Assembly: GCF_014736495.1 (NCBI RefSeq)
Contig: NZ_MDUX01000006.1
Span: 1-64,000, forward strand
Source: Candidatus Dactylopiibacterium carminicum
Lineage (GTDB): Bacteria; Pseudomonadota; Gammaproteobacteria; Burkholderiales; Rhodocyclaceae
Direction: 5' to 3'
DNA length: 64,000 bases
The notes beneath the pieces were generated by a model. It saw nothing but the letters and a program-made list of their open reading frames with translations, did no database searches and had not been told where the DNA came from. The position numbers were made by a program, and so were the translations under genes. Shown piece after piece: positions 1 to 9,689 of this stretch; within the stretch, counting starts at the first letter, position 1, and the number at the start of each line of letters is the position of its first letter.

Positions 1-78
1 CTGTCCCATTCATGCTTTCAGTTTAGAACCTGCAACAGCTAACTCCGACAGCGCCTTTTTTAAGGGGAAGGCCAGGAC

Positions 79-363
79 TTACTGAACGGCGCCGAGGCGC
101 GCGGCAAACAGGGACCCAGAGTCCGCAGGGAACTGATAGCGGGCAAATGCGCCATTGATCTGATCCAGATCGCGCTCGCCAGTACGCTCCTGGAAGCTGA
201 TCCCGAGTGGCCTGCCATGCAGGGCCAGGGTCATGAAGGCAAAGCGCCAGCGCTGTGTTTCAGCCAGCCGCTCACGCAATGCAAGTTCGTTGGTGATTTC
301 GATGCCGGCGGCCTTGATCGATTCCAGGAACTCGGAATAGGTTTCGTCGCAGATCTTACCCAT
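79..363 (-). CDS. Hypothetical protein, 94 aa
   Basis: I do not recognise this protein. It is soluble-looking, with no signal peptide or membrane segment, and has an acidic helical N-terminal half (MGKICDETYSEFLES) with several Glu and Arg residues. The ATG at 361-363 is preceded at normal spacing by a purine-rich AGGATGAG ribosome-binding site, which supports a real gene. It stands alone: the PAP2 gene upstream ends about 90 bp away and the window edge lies downstream. Function is unknown. Confidence 0.55.
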   Translation of the reverse strand: MGKICDETYSEFLESIKAAGIEITNELALRERLAETQRWRFAFMTLALHGRPLGISFQERTGERDLDQINGAFARYQFPADSGSLFAARLGAVQ

Positions 364-456
364 GGTCTCATCCTTAGTTTAGTCGCCCCTTGATCGGGGT
401 CTCCGTGCAGCAATTAACGCGGCAATCCGCATCGGGTTGACAGCTTCTCCTGGCTT

Positions 457-1086
457 TCAGACGGCGCTCGGGGCCAGCCTGCGGCGCAGCAAGGAGAGCC
501 ATGCCCCAGCCCCTCCAAGCAATGCCCCGCCGTAAGCATCCAACGCCACATGCTGACGCGTGGCCAGCGTGGACCACACGATCAGCCCGCACCAGAGCAG
601 GTTTACCCAGACCAGATAGCGTGGTGCCCCACTTTCGCACAACAGTCGCTGCAGCCAGACGGCAGAAAAAACAGCCGTGGCCACATGCAGTGAAGGACAG
701 GCATTACCTGCAGCATCTACCCCCTTGAGGAACGCCACGCCGGGATAGCGCGCCCAGTCAATGTCGGCAGGCGGCACCGCAGTCGGCCAGAAATGGAAGA
801 TCAACAGCCCAAGCAGGCAAACCGCCCCAATTCTCAAACCATAGCTGATCAGTTCGCTTGCGTTGACCAAGAAGAGCGGCGGTAGGGAAACATAGGCCCA
901 TAACGACAAGTAGGGCACCAGCGCCAGGGGGCTGAACGGCACGACCCTGTCCAGCCAGGTCAGCGGCACCTCGGTCACGGGATAGGCAGGATTCTTCAGC
1001 AGGTAGATGTAGGCCACGAAGAACGCAGCGGTGAACCCCATGGTTCCCAGACTCTTGAGCCAGAACTGCTTGCAGAGCACGGACAT
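457..1086 (-). CDS. PAP2-superfamily membrane phosphatase/phosphotransferase
   Basis: Integral membrane protein of the PAP2 (type 2 phosphatidic acid phosphatase) superfamily, which hydrolyses or transfers lipid phosphates at the membrane. About five to six hydrophobic segments are visible. The catalytic motifs are CPSLHVATAVFSA (central Ser-Leu-His) and, near the C terminus, RQHVALDAYGG, in which the His-Asp pair replaces the usual SRxxxxxHxxxD. This variant resembles inositolphosphorylceramide-synthase-like PAP2 proteins. I chose the ATG at 1086. The frame stays open to 1203, but that extension is Arg-rich and unlike a membrane leader; a start slightly upstream is possible. The true substrate cannot be read from sequence. 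Confidence 0.75.
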   Translation of the reverse strand: MSVLCKQFWLKSLGTMGFTAAFFVAYIYLLKNPAYPVTEVPLTWLDRVVPFSPLALVPYLSLWAYVSLPPLFLVNASELISYGLRIGAVCLLGLLIFHFWPTAVPPADIDWARYPGVAFLKGVDAAGNACPSLHVATAVFSAVWLQRLLCESGAPRYLVWVNLLWCGLIVWSTLATRQHVALDAYGGALLGGAGAWLSLLRRRLAPSAV

Positions 1087-1372
1087 GAAACGCGACCACC
1101 ACTGGTCGCCAGAGCGGGGTTCGTTGCGCAAGCGTGACCTCCAGGACAGGATAATTCCGGAACGGGTACCCGGTGGCGAGCGACCACGGCAGGGCGCGCG
1201 CATTGTGCCAAGGCTTCACGCCGATCACCAGCATCCGCAGACGACCGATTCAAGCCTATTGCTGCCGCAGCCGTAGACGGTGATAGTCACGAGACGCGCA
1301 CAAGCGAGCAGCATGCGCGGGTGACCGCTGGATGCTGCCGCAAAAAACGCCACTCTGGAAGGAGACCCAGGT

Positions 1373-2368
1373 TTGGCACACCCCGGAAGCATCATGGTCG
1401 GCAGCATTGTGATCGCCATCGGCGCCGCGGCACTGGGCAGCTGGTTTGCGGACGCAGGCCTGTTGATCCCGCTGGCAGTCGCCGGTGCGGCCTTGCCACT
1501 GCCACTCCATGCCTGGTGGCGAGCCTACCATCACGGCAGGAATCAGCGGGCTACCAGTGAAGCCCTGATACAAACCTTGCTTGAGGTCATTCCGGAACCG
1601 GCCTATCTGAAGGACGCGCAAGGCCGCTATCTCATGGTAAACACGGCCTTTACGCGACAACGCCAGCAATCGCCCGAGCAGATCCTGGGACGCACGGCGT
1701 TCGAACTGGCGCCTGACGAAGACACCGCACGCTTCGTGCAGGCAGAGGACGAAGCCGTGCTGGCCGGCCAGATCGTCTACAACGAGGATCTCACCCGCAA
1801 CGCCTACAGCGGTGATGAATGTCTGCGGCTGATTTCCAAACGCAGCAGCCTGTGGCTGGACGGCCAGCGCGTGATCGTCGGCGCCAGCTTCGACATCAGT
1901 CAGGTCAGGCATACGGAGACACGCCTGCAGCAAGCGCTGGACCGGCAGACCGAGATCGCCATCAATACGGTCAATTTCGTCCAGCGCCTGCTGAACGTGA
2001 TCCCGGAGCCGGTCTACATCAAGGATGCACAGGGGCATTACGTCTTCATCAACGAAGCCTTCGCCCGCCAGCGCAATCAGACCGCCAGCGAGATCCTCGG
2101 CCGCACGGCCACCGAGCTGGCGCCCGATGGCGCGACCGCAGCACTGGTGGCCCACGAGGATGCCGAGGTGCTGTCTGGACACAGTATCCACAAGGAAGAC
2201 CAGAAGCCCCACCCCGTCACCGACGACATCATCCATCGCATCGTGACCAAGGGTGCATGCCTGGATGCCGAAGGTCGCCCCGTGATCATCGGCGCAAACT
2301 TCGACATCACCGATCTCCGCCGTGCGCAGGCGGACCTCCAGGAAGCCCTGGCACGCGAGCGCGAGTAG
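1373..2368 (+). CDS. N-terminal fragment of five-PAS diguanylate cyclase (ends at in-frame TAG)
   Basis: First part of a membrane-anchored PAS/GGDEF sensor. Two hydrophobic segments (about residues 8-48) are followed by two tandem PAS domains (about 65-175 and 205-310) that share the signatures VIPEPAYLKDAQGRY and VIPEPVYIKDAQGHY. The start is TTG at 1373, with AGGAG 8-9 nt upstream; ATG at 1394 is an alternative. Translation stops at TAG 2366-2368, inside the inter-PAS linker (LAREREstop). The same frame stays open afterwards and continues directly into the next entry with another PAS domain. The fragment has no output domain, so alone it could not make c-di-GMP. It is a nonsense-split gene, a readthrough case or a sequence error. 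Confidence 0.8.
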   Translation: MAHPGSIMVGSIVIAIGAAALGSWFADAGLLIPLAVAGAALPLPLHAWWRAYHHGRNQRATSEALIQTLLEVIPEPAYLKDAQGRYLMVNTAFTRQRQQSPEQILGRTAFELAPDEDTARFVQAEDEAVLAGQIVYNEDLTRNAYSGDECLRLISKRSSLWLDGQRVIVGASFDISQVRHTETRLQQALDRQTEIAINTVNFVQRLLNVIPEPVYIKDAQGHYVFINEAFARQRNQTASEILGRTATELAPDGATAALVAHEDAEVLSGHSIHKEDQKPHPVTDDIIHRIVTKGACLDAEGRPVIIGANFDITDLRRAQADLQEALARERE

Positions 2369-2398
2369 CACAGGCTGAGCCTGGAGTTTGTCCAGCGC

Positions 2399-4072
2399 GT
2401 GCTCGACCAGCTCCCCTACCCCGTCTACGTCAAGGATGCCCATAGCCGCTATCTAACGGTCAATCAGGCCATGGCCGACGAGCACGGCGCGAGTCGCGAA
2501 ACCTTGCTGCAACAGACAGGGATCAGCTCCCAGGAAGGCTCTGCCGGTCTGCGCGTCATGCTCGACGAGGACGCCCGGGTCATCGATGGCGAACGCATCC
2601 GGCGCGAGGAACATGGCCCGCATCCTCTCACCGGCCAGGAACGCTTCCGTATCGCGACCAAGAGCACTTGCCTGAACGCACTCGGCGAGCCGGTCATCGT
2701 AGGTACGATGGTTGATCTGACCGAACTGCGCCAGGCCGAGCGCGAGATCCGCGAGGCGCTGGCGCGCGAAGTGAAGCTGCGGGAGCGTACGGAAGAATTC
2801 ATCCAGCGCCTGATCGACGTGATTCCCGATCCGGTCTACGTCAAACGTGCCGACGGCCGATATCTGATCATCAACGACGCATTCGCCGAGTACCAGGCAC
2901 GCAGCCGGCAGGCACTGCTCGACGATCCGGCCTATTTTCCGCACCTCTCGGAAGAGTCCCAGCAGCTATCCAACGCCGAAGATCAGGCCGTACTCGGCGG
3001 CAGCGAAGTCTTCAAGGAAGAGCACACCATCCGCCGCGCCACGGGTGAAGAGATCTTCCGAATCGTCACCAAGCGGCGCAGTGCCTATGTGGATGGCGAA
3101 CCGGTAGTGATCGGCGTGGACCGCCATACCACCAAATGGCGTCTGGCCGAGCGCGAACTCAAGGCCGCGCTTGATCGCGAGGTCAACCTGCGCGAGCGCA
3201 CCCAGGCCTTCGTGCAACGACTGATCGACGTGATTCCCGACCCGGTGTACGTCAAGAAAGCGGACAACCACTATGTGATGGTCAATGAAGCCTTCCTCCA
3301 ATTCCATCGCAGAGCGCGTGGAGAGGTACTCAACAACCCGAGGATCATGCTCTGGGGGCGGGAAGAAGACCGCCTGAACGCCTTGAGTGAAGACAGGACG
3401 GTCCTGGACGGTGGAGAGGTCATCAAGGAAGAACACACCGTCCGCGTCGGCACCGATGAGGAAGTATTCCGCATCGTCACCAAACGGCTCAGCTCCTATT
3501 TCGACGGCGTGCCGGTGATCATCGGCATCGACCACCACATCACACGCTGGCGCGTGGCCGAACGCGAATTGTTGCGCCTGGCCCAGCAGGATACGCTCAC
3601 GGGCCTATCCAACCGCCGCCATTTCCGCGATCTGGCGGAATCCGCGATCGCACGCGCGACACGATACGAAGAAGCGCTGTCACTGCTGATGCTGGACATC
3701 GACCACTTCAAGACCATCAATGATCGCTGGGGACACGGCATTGGCGACGAAGTCCTGATCCAGACCGTGCACATCTGTCAGACAGTGCTGCGAGCGACGG
3801 ACCTCTTCGCACGCTGGGGTGGCGAGGAATTCATCGCTCTGCTCCCTCACACCCGGCTGGAAAACGCTCAGCAAGTCGCCAACCGGCTGGCACAGGAACT
3901 GGCTGGAACTCCCGTTCCGACCAGCCAGGGCATGCTGAAGGTCACCCTCAGTGGCGGCGTGACGCAGTGGCAACCGGGCGAAAATCTGGACCAATTGGTC
4001 TCGCGCACCGATGCTGCGCTCTATCGCGCCAAGGAGGCCGGCCGCAACCGGGTGCTGTCGGCCACCTGCTGA
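2399..4072 (+). CDS. C-terminal part of five-PAS diguanylate cyclase (PAS3-5 + GGDEF)
   Basis: In frame with the preceding fragment, separated from it only by one TAG codon and 10 sense codons. Three more PAS domains carry the signatures YPVYVKDAHSRY, DPVYVKRADGRY and DPVYVKKADNHY. The output is a GGDEF diguanylate cyclase domain (about residues 390-555). Its active-site GGEEF lies near residue 475 and is preceded five residues earlier by RATD, an inhibitory I-site (RxxD). The family makes c-di-GMP from two GTP. The start given is a GTG at 2399 with a poorly spaced GGAG, so expression would depend on reinitiation or readthrough. Without the upstream part, the protein lacks membrane anchors and two PAS domains. 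Confidence 0.85.
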   Translation: MLDQLPYPVYVKDAHSRYLTVNQAMADEHGASRETLLQQTGISSQEGSAGLRVMLDEDARVIDGERIRREEHGPHPLTGQERFRIATKSTCLNALGEPVIVGTMVDLTELRQAEREIREALAREVKLRERTEEFIQRLIDVIPDPVYVKRADGRYLIINDAFAEYQARSRQALLDDPAYFPHLSEESQQLSNAEDQAVLGGSEVFKEEHTIRRATGEEIFRIVTKRRSAYVDGEPVVIGVDRHTTKWRLAERELKAALDREVNLRERTQAFVQRLIDVIPDPVYVKKADNHYVMVNEAFLQFHRRARGEVLNNPRIMLWGREEDRLNALSEDRTVLDGGEVIKEEHTVRVGTDEEVFRIVTKRLSSYFDGVPVIIGIDHHITRWRVAERELLRLAQQDTLTGLSNRRHFRDLAESAIARATRYEEALSLLMLDIDHFKTINDRWGHGIGDEVLIQTVHICQTVLRATDLFARWGGEEFIALLPHTRLENAQQVANRLAQELAGTPVPTSQGMLKVTLSGGVTQWQPGENLDQLVSRTDAALYRAKEAGRNRVLSATC

Positions 4073-4077
4073 AGGCT

Positions 4078-4629
4078 TCAGGACAAAAGCATGGCTTGCG
4101 ACAACTCGCGTGCCTTGGGCGCCCCGACCAGCAGGGTCACCAGCTCCAGCGCGAACACCGCGCTGGTGCCGGGGCCGCGCGACGTGGTGACCAGGCCATC
4201 GGTCACCACGTTGTAGGCCGCGATTTCCGCGCCGCCCTCGCGCAGCGCATCTTCGCACCCTGGAAAACAGCAGGCCCGGCGCCCCTGCAGAACCCCCGCC
4301 GCAGCCAATGCAGTAGGCGCCGCACAGATTGCAGCCACACGCCCGCCAGCATCGATTTGCGCGCGCAAACGCTGAGACAATGGCTCGCTCTCACGCAAAC
4401 GGCGAGTACCGGGACCGCCCCCCGGCAGCACGATCATGTCCGGCTGGGCGCCAATATCCGCGAAACCAAGATCGGCCTCAAGCACGATGTCATGCGCACC
4501 GCGCACGCTCTTCTGCCCGTCCAGCGAGACCAGCCGGGTTTCCACTCCGGCGCGACGCAAGACGTCTGCCACCGTCACCAGTTCGGTTTCCTCGAAGCCT
4601 TCGGCCATGTAGATATCAACGCTCGGCAT
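4078..4629 (-). CDS. DJ-1/PfpI family protein (YajL-like)
   Basis: A 183-residue single-domain DJ-1/ThiJ protein. It has the conserved glutamate segment GFEETE near residue 12, IVLPGGGPGT, and the nucleophile elbow AAICAAPTALAAAG with the reactive Cys. The late RGPGTSAVFALELV segment matches E. coli YajL (SQGPGTAIDFGLKI). Family members are cytosolic and are linked to protection of proteins against oxidative or glycation damage; the exact reaction is debated. The start at ATG 4629 has GGAG upstream and gives the family's normal N terminus; the longer open frame overlaps hrpA and is not used. It lies 38 bp after hrpA on the same strand and is probably co-transcribed. Confidence 0.88.
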   Translation of the reverse strand: MPSVDIYMAEGFEETELVTVADVLRRAGVETRLVSLDGQKSVRGAHDIVLEADLGFADIGAQPDMIVLPGGGPGTRRLRESEPLSQRLRAQIDAGGRVAAICAAPTALAAAGVLQGRRACCFPGCEDALREGGAEIAAYNVVTDGLVTTSRGPGTSAVFALELVTLLVGAPKARELSQAMLLS

Positions 4630-4667
4630 GTCTGATCTCCGGATGAAAAGAAAAAGATAGCCCGTCT

Positions 4668-7600
4668 TCAGCGCGGGCGCGACTCCCAGATCTTCTGCAG
4701 GCGTTTCACGCTGACCGGCATCGGTGTTTTCAGCTCCTGGGCAAACAGGCCCACGCGCAATTCCTCCAGCAGCCAGCGAAAATCCTCCAATTGCGGATCG
4801 CTGACACCAGCCTTGAGCTTGGCCAGATGCTCGCGCTCCCAGGGGCCTGCCAGCGATTTCCACTCCGCCATCAGTTGTGCGTCGCGCGCTGGGTTGTTGC
4901 GCATTTTCTCAATGCGCACGTCGATGGCCTTCAGATAGCGCGGGAAAAGCGACAGCTTCTCGAACGGCCAGGCGACCAGGAAATTCTTCGGCAACAAGCG
5001 GCCCACCTGCGCCTGCACATCGGCAAGCAATTCGGGGAAACTCTTCAGACTGGCGAAACGCTTCTGCAACGAGGCATGCTCGGCCAGCAAAGTGCCTGCC
5101 AGCCGCATCAGTTCCTGGGCGATCAGGCTCACGCGGGTCTTGGCCTCCAGCGCACGCTGGTTGAAATCCGTCGGATTCACCGGCAACGGCTCCATCAGAC
5201 AGCAACGCACCAAGGTAGCCTCGACAAGCTGGGCTTTCAGCTCGGCTTCGGTACCGAAGGGCATGAACTGCAAGGCCAGCGGTCGCAGACCGGGCAAACG
5301 CTCCACCGCGCGCACCTGATCCTTGAGGTTCAGTGCGAACAGACGTACCAGCCCCTTGCGATGCACGCGTACAGCCTCTTCCTCCGTATCGAAGGGACGC
5401 AGGCTGACCGAATCGCCATCATCATGAAGCGCCGGAAAGCCGATCAGGTTACGGTTGCCGATCTTCACTTCCAGCAATTCCGGCAGCGGGCCAAAGCTCC
5501 AGGTGGTGATGCCGGAAAACTGCGTGTGCAAACCGTTCTCGTCGCGCATGTCACGGGTGGCCGCATGAATGCTGCCCTGCGAGGAAGCGATTTCTGCCTT
5601 GCCTGCTCCGTTTTCGTGGACTTCATCCACGCCCGTTGCCGTCTTGCCCTGCACATTGAGCGCGGCCAATTGGGCGCCCATCGAACCTTCGATCTGCGCG
5701 GCACGGAAAGCCGCCGCCGCTGAATCCTTGAGCGAGAGGCGCAATGCGGCGAGATCGCGCGACTGATCCAGTACGCGGCCATGCTGATCGATCACGCGGA
5801 AATTCATGAAACAGTGCGGGTTCAGGTTCTCATTACGGAAGCTGGCCATGTCCAGCTTGAGGCTGACGCGCACCTCCACGAAACGCTGCAACGCGCGGAT
5901 GATCGGCTCATCCTGCTTGAATTCGCCAGCCTCCACCGCCTCGATGAAGGCACGTGCGCTCTCGCCGATGGGCTGCAGGCGATGGCGATGCTTCTGCGGC
6001 ACGGTCTTCAGCAAGGCCGTGACCTTTTCCTCCAGCATGCCCGGCACCAGCCACTCGCAGCGGTTGGCAGGCACCTGATTGAGCATCGCCACCGGCACGG
6101 TCAGCGTCACTCCGTCGTCAGCCTCGCGCGGTTCATGCACATAGCTGAGCTTGAGCTTCTGGCCCATCACCTCGAAGCTCGCCGGAAACTTGTCGCTGGT
6201 GACACCCGCCGCCTCATGGCGCATCAACTGCTCGCGCTCCAGGTGCAGGCATTTCGGATCCTTGCGTTCAGCCTGTTTGCGCCAGGCCTCGAAAGCACGC
6301 AGATCGGTCACTTCTGCCGGGATCTGTGCCTCGTAGAAAGCTTCGATCAGGGCTTCGTCGACCAGCAGATCCGGGCGGCGCATCTTCTGCTCCAGCCGCT
6401 CGATCTCGGCCACGAGGCGCCGGTTGTGCAGGAAGAACGGCATGTTCCTCGCGGCGGCATCCTCGATCTCACCAACCACGAGACCATCCCGGATCAGCAG
6501 TTCGCGACACAAGGCCGGATCGACCTCGGCGTAGCCGCAGGGTCGCCGTGCGTAAAGCGTGATGCCATGCAGCACGCCACGCTCCCAGGCCCGCACCACG
6601 CCCTTCGTTTTTTCCCAATGCGGTTCAAACACACTTTTCCGGACCAGATGCGCACCGACTTCTTCCAGCCATTCCGGCTCGATCCGCGCGATGCAGCGGG
6701 CGAAGAGCTTTGACGTGTCGATCAGCTCAGCAGCCATCAACCATTTGCCGACGCGCTTGGCCATGAAGAAGCCTGGATGCGGCCAGAACTTGATGCCGCG
6801 CGCGCCCTGGAAAGCGCCCACCCAAGGTCCGCTGGCGTCCTCAAGTCGCAGGCCGATATGGCCCAGCAGTCCGGTCAGCAACGCCTTGTGGATGGCTTCG
6901 TAGCTGGCTGGTTTGACATCCTTGGCCGCAGCCTCATCCTTGCCTGGCTTGTGTATCCAGCCATGCTCGGCACACAGCTCGTGCAACTGAGTATGAATGT
7001 CTCGCCATTCGCGCATGCGCAACCAGTTGAGAAAGTTCGTCCTGCACCAAACCTTCTGCTTGCTGGAGGACTCCTTTCGCCAGACTTCGTCGGCTGCTCG
7101 CCAGAGATTCCAGTACCAGAGGAATTCGCTGCGCGGCTCGCCCTTCTCGTCGGGCGCCAGGCGAAAGCGCGCATGTGCCTGGTCCGCGGTACCGGGTGAC
7201 TCCGGCGGACGCTCGCGCGGATCCTGCACGGAGAGTGCTGCAGCGATCACCAGCACCTCGGCCAGCGCACCGCGATCACGCGCGGCCAGGATCATGCGAC
7301 CGATCTTCGGATCCAGCGGCAATTTCGCCAGCTCACGGCCCACTGGCGTCAGTTCGTTGTCGTCATCCACGGCGCCCAGCTCGTTGAGGAGCTGGTAGCC
7401 ATCGGCGATCATTTTCGGGCTCGGCGCATCGATGAAGGGGAAGGCCTCCACTGCGCCGAGCTTCAGCGACTTCATGCGCAAAATCACGCCGGCCAGTGAG
7501 CTTCTCAGCACTTCGGGGTCGGTATGCGCCGGGCGACGGTTGAAATCCTCCTCGTCGTAGAGGCGGATGCACACGCCATCCTGCACCCGCCCACAGCGCC

Positions 7601-8831
7601 CCGCCCGCTGCTTGGCAGCACTCTGCGCGATCTTCTCGATCTGCAGCAGCTCCACCTTGTTGCGGTGCGAGTAGCGGTTGATGCGTGCCAGGCCTGCATC
7701 CACCACATAACGGATGCCGGGTACGGTGAGCGAGGTTTCGGCAACGTTGGTGGAAAGCACCACACGGCGGCCGTTCGAGCGCGAGAACACGCGCGCCTGC
7801 TCCTGCGCCGACTGACGCGCATAGAGCGGCAGGATCTCGGTGCCCGGCAGATGATCGTGGCGCAGCGCGTCGGCGGCCTCACGGATCTCGCGCTCACCGG
7901 GCAGGAACACCAGCACGTCGCCGGGGTCTTCGCGCTGCAGCTCGCCGACGGCATCGACGATGGCTTCGTACAAATCCTTCTTGGGCTCGTGACTGCGTCT
8001 GTCGTCGCGGCGCTGCAGGCGGCGGTCGGTGGCCGAACGCTGCTGTACCGGTTCGTCTTCCTCGATCGGCCGGTAGCGGATCTCGATGGGGTATAGCCGG
8101 CCCGAAACCTCGATCACAGGTGCGGGCTTGCCATCGAGTGCAAAATGTTTCGCGAAGCGTTCGGCGTCCAACGTCGCGGAAGTAACGATCAGCTTGAGAT
8201 CGGGCCGGCGCGACAACAACTGGCGCAGGTAGCCGAGCAGGAAGTCGATGTTGACGCTGCGCTCGTGTGCTTCGTCGATGATCAGCGTGTCGTAGGCGGA
8301 AAGCGCCGGGTCACCCTGTGTCTCAGCGAGCAGGATGCCATCGGTCATCAGCTTGATATAGCTTTCGGGCTTCGTGTGGTCGGTAAAACGCACCTTGAAG
8401 CCCACTGCCGTGCCCAGCTCACTGCCGAGTTCCTCGGCAATCCGGGCTGCGGTGGCGCGCGCGGCCAGCCGGCGAGGCTGGGTATGACCAATCAGACCTG
8501 CCTCGCCACGGCCGAGTTCGAGACAAATCTTGGGAAGCTGTGTGGTCTTGCCGGAGCCTGTCTCGCCACAGACGATCACGACCTGATGCGTACGGATCGT
8601 CTCGGCAATCTCCTCACGGCGCTGATTGACCGGCAATTCACCCGGAAAAGTCGGCCGGGGACGCCTTTCGCGGCGCTGAGCACGCGTGGCAATGGATTGC
8701 TCGAAACGCTTTTGCAATGCCTCTGGCAATGCGGAAAGCTGGCGCGGACGTGGTTTAAGCTGGAACAACTGACGGCGCAAGGCCGGGCGGTCACGGGTCA
8801 GTACGAGGTCGAGCAGATCCGGTTCAGGCAT
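4668..8831 (-). CDS. hrpA: ATP-dependent RNA helicase HrpA (DEAH box)
   Basis: About 1,387 residues, the usual size of proteobacterial HrpA. Motif I GETGSGKTTQLPK lies near residue 90, motif II IIDEAHERS near 187 and motif VI QRAGRCGR further on. These are followed by the helicase-associated HA2 and OB-fold regions and a long C-terminal DUF3418-type domain. HrpA is a cytosolic 3'-5' RNA helicase that acts on mRNA and stalled ribosomes. The start could be TTG 8837 or ATG 8831; I prefer the ATG. A low-complexity Arg/Asp-rich insert (RRLQRRDDRRSHEPKKD) sits in the middle of the helicase core and is probably a flexible surface loop. Confidence 0.95.
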   Translation of the reverse strand: MPEPDLLDLVLTRDRPALRRQLFQLKPRPRQLSALPEALQKRFEQSIATRAQRRERRPRPTFPGELPVNQRREEIAETIRTHQVVIVCGETGSGKTTQLPKICLELGRGEAGLIGHTQPRRLAARATAARIAEELGSELGTAVGFKVRFTDHTKPESYIKLMTDGILLAETQGDPALSAYDTLIIDEAHERSVNIDFLLGYLRQLLSRRPDLKLIVTSATLDAERFAKHFALDGKPAPVIEVSGRLYPIEIRYRPIEEDEPVQQRSATDRRLQRRDDRRSHEPKKDLYEAIVDAVGELQREDPGDVLVFLPGEREIREAADALRHDHLPGTEILPLYARQSAQEQARVFSRSNGRRVVLSTNVAETSLTVPGIRYVVDAGLARINRYSHRNKVELLQIEKIAQSAAKQRAGRCGRVQDGVCIRLYDEEDFNRRPAHTDPEVLRSSLAGVILRMKSLKLGAVEAFPFIDAPSPKMIADGYQLLNELGAVDDDNELTPVGRELAKLPLDPKIGRMILAARDRGALAEVLVIAAALSVQDPRERPPESPGTADQAHARFRLAPDEKGEPRSEFLWYWNLWRAADEVWRKESSSKQKVWCRTNFLNWLRMREWRDIHTQLHELCAEHGWIHKPGKDEAAAKDVKPASYEAIHKALLTGLLGHIGLRLEDASGPWVGAFQGARGIKFWPHPGFFMAKRVGKWLMAAELIDTSKLFARCIARIEPEWLEEVGAHLVRKSVFEPHWEKTKGVVRAWERGVLHGITLYARRPCGYAEVDPALCRELLIRDGLVVGEIEDAAARNMPFFLHNRRLVAEIERLEQKMRRPDLLVDEALIEAFYEAQIPAEVTDLRAFEAWRKQAERKDPKCLHLEREQLMRHEAAGVTSDKFPASFEVMGQKLKLSYVHEPREADDGVTLTVPVAMLNQVPANRCEWLVPGMLEEKVTALLKTVPQKHRHRLQPIGESARAFIEAVEAGEFKQDEPIIRALQRFVEVRVSLKLDMASFRNENLNPHCFMNFRVIDQHGRVLDQSRDLAALRLSLKDSAAAAFRAAQIEGSMGAQLAALNVQGKTATGVDEVHENGAGKAEIASSQGSIHAATRDMRDENGLHTQFSGITTWSFGPLPELLEVKIGNRNLIGFPALHDDGDSVSLRPFDTEEEAVRVHRKGLVRLFALNLKDQVRAVERLPGLRPLALQFMPFGTEAELKAQLVEATLVRCCLMEPLPVNPTDFNQRALEAKTRVSLIAQELMRLAGTLLAEHASLQKRFASLKSFPELLADVQAQVGRLLPKNFLVAWPFEKLSLFPRYLKAIDVRIEKMRNNPARDAQLMAEWKSLAGPWEREHLAKLKAGVSDPQLEDFRWLLEELRVGLFAQELKTPMPVSVKRLQKIWESRPR

Positions 8832-8890
8832 CAACAAGGCTTTAGGCAGGCGGAGTGAAGCGCGCCATTCTACCTGCCAGCAAGAAACCT

Positions 8891-9151
8891 TCAGCGTCGA
8901 CGCTGGGTCGAGGCAGGGCCAGGGCCGCGCCCTTCGATATGGCGGAACGTGATACGGCCCTTGGTCAGATCATAGGGCGACAGCTCCAGCGACACTTTGT
9001 CGCCCGCCAGAATACGGATGTGATGCTTGCGCATCTTGCCGGAGGTATAGGCAATCAGCTGGTGACCATTTTCCAGGGTCACGCGATAACGGGAATCAGG
9101 CAACACTTCATCAACCGCACCATTCATCTCGATCAGTTCTTCTTTAGCCAT
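8891..9151 (-). CDS. infA: Translation initiation factor IF-1
   Basis: An 86-residue S1-like OB-fold protein, [19 protein letters not shown], with the conserved [20 protein letters not shown] and [18 protein letters not shown] blocks. IF-1 binds the 30S A site and helps IF-2 and IF-3 form the initiation complex. A near-perfect AAGGAG precedes ATG 9151. The protein is longer than the 72-residue E. coli form because of a Gly/Pro/Arg-rich tail ([13 protein letters not shown]), as in the longer betaproteobacterial IF-1 type. It lies downstream of the cold-shock gene's terminator, on the same strand. Confidence 0.95.
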   Translation of the reverse strand: MAKEELIEMNGAVDEVLPDSRYRVTLENGHQLIAYTSGKMRKHHIRILAGDKVSLELSPYDLTKGRITFRHIEGRGPGPASTQRRR

Positions 9152-9181
9152 GCGGGAATCTCCTTCTAGATCACAACAAAC

Positions 9182-9206
9182 GAAAAAGCCCGGCAAGGCC
9201 GGGCTC
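9182..9206 (-). terminator. Rho-independent terminator of the cold-shock gene
   Basis: Read on the minus strand this is AGCCCGGC, a 3-nt loop, GCCGGGCT and then TTTTTCG. It lies about 45 bp after the csp stop codon and before infA, so it probably ends the csp transcript. Confidence 0.85.
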
Positions 9207-9251
9207 TTCCGAGAACCGACGCGATGCAACAAGCGCATGCGTCTGTCAAAA

Positions 9252-9455
9252 TCACTCGGGACGGATGTTCGAAGCTTGCTCACCCTTCGGGCCAGTCACC
9301 ACATCGAAGCTCACGCGCTGGTTTTCCTGCAGGGTCTTGAAACCACCGCCTTGGATTGCGGAGAAGTGAGCGAACAGATCCTTGCCGCCACCGTCAGGGG
9401 TGATGAAACCGAAACCCTTGGAATCATTGAACCACTTCACGATACCAGTTGCCAT
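9252..9455 (-). CDS. Cold-shock domain protein (CspA family)
   Basis: 67 residues, [18 protein letters not shown], with RNP1 (KGFGFI) and RNP2-like (DLFAHF) motifs. This is the single OB-fold cold-shock domain that binds single-stranded RNA and DNA as a chaperone. ATG 9455 has GGAG about 10 nt upstream. The 234 bp between it and lrgB is largely unstructured by eye and rich in T runs on the coding strand. That fits the long structured 5' leader typical of cold-shock mRNAs, although I see no certain promoter hexamers there. A strong terminator follows the gene. Confidence 0.95.
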   Translation of the reverse strand: MATGIVKWFNDSKGFGFITPDGGGKDLFAHFSAIQGGGFKTLQENQRVSFDVVTGPKGEQASNIRPE

Positions 9456-9689
9456 GTCTTGAAACTCCAGAAAAAAATAGAAAGGGAAGTCCCCCAGAAC
9501 TCGATCCAACGTGGACCAGAGATTCTGCGAAGCTCAAGAAGCGGGCGGTGAAGGGAGAAATTCCGGGAAAAACCTAGACTTACGCCGGACAACAGACAGC
9601 AGAACTTGAAAATCGCGCAGGCACTTTGCCCCATTCCAGGGCGCAACGCAAGAAAAATCGATCCATTTCTGCATAAATAGACCACATGT

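Noticed and set aside
2366-2368. TAG read as a recoded amino acid
   Set aside because: No signal for pyrrolysine or other recoding is visible. A simple nonsense change or sequence error is more likely.
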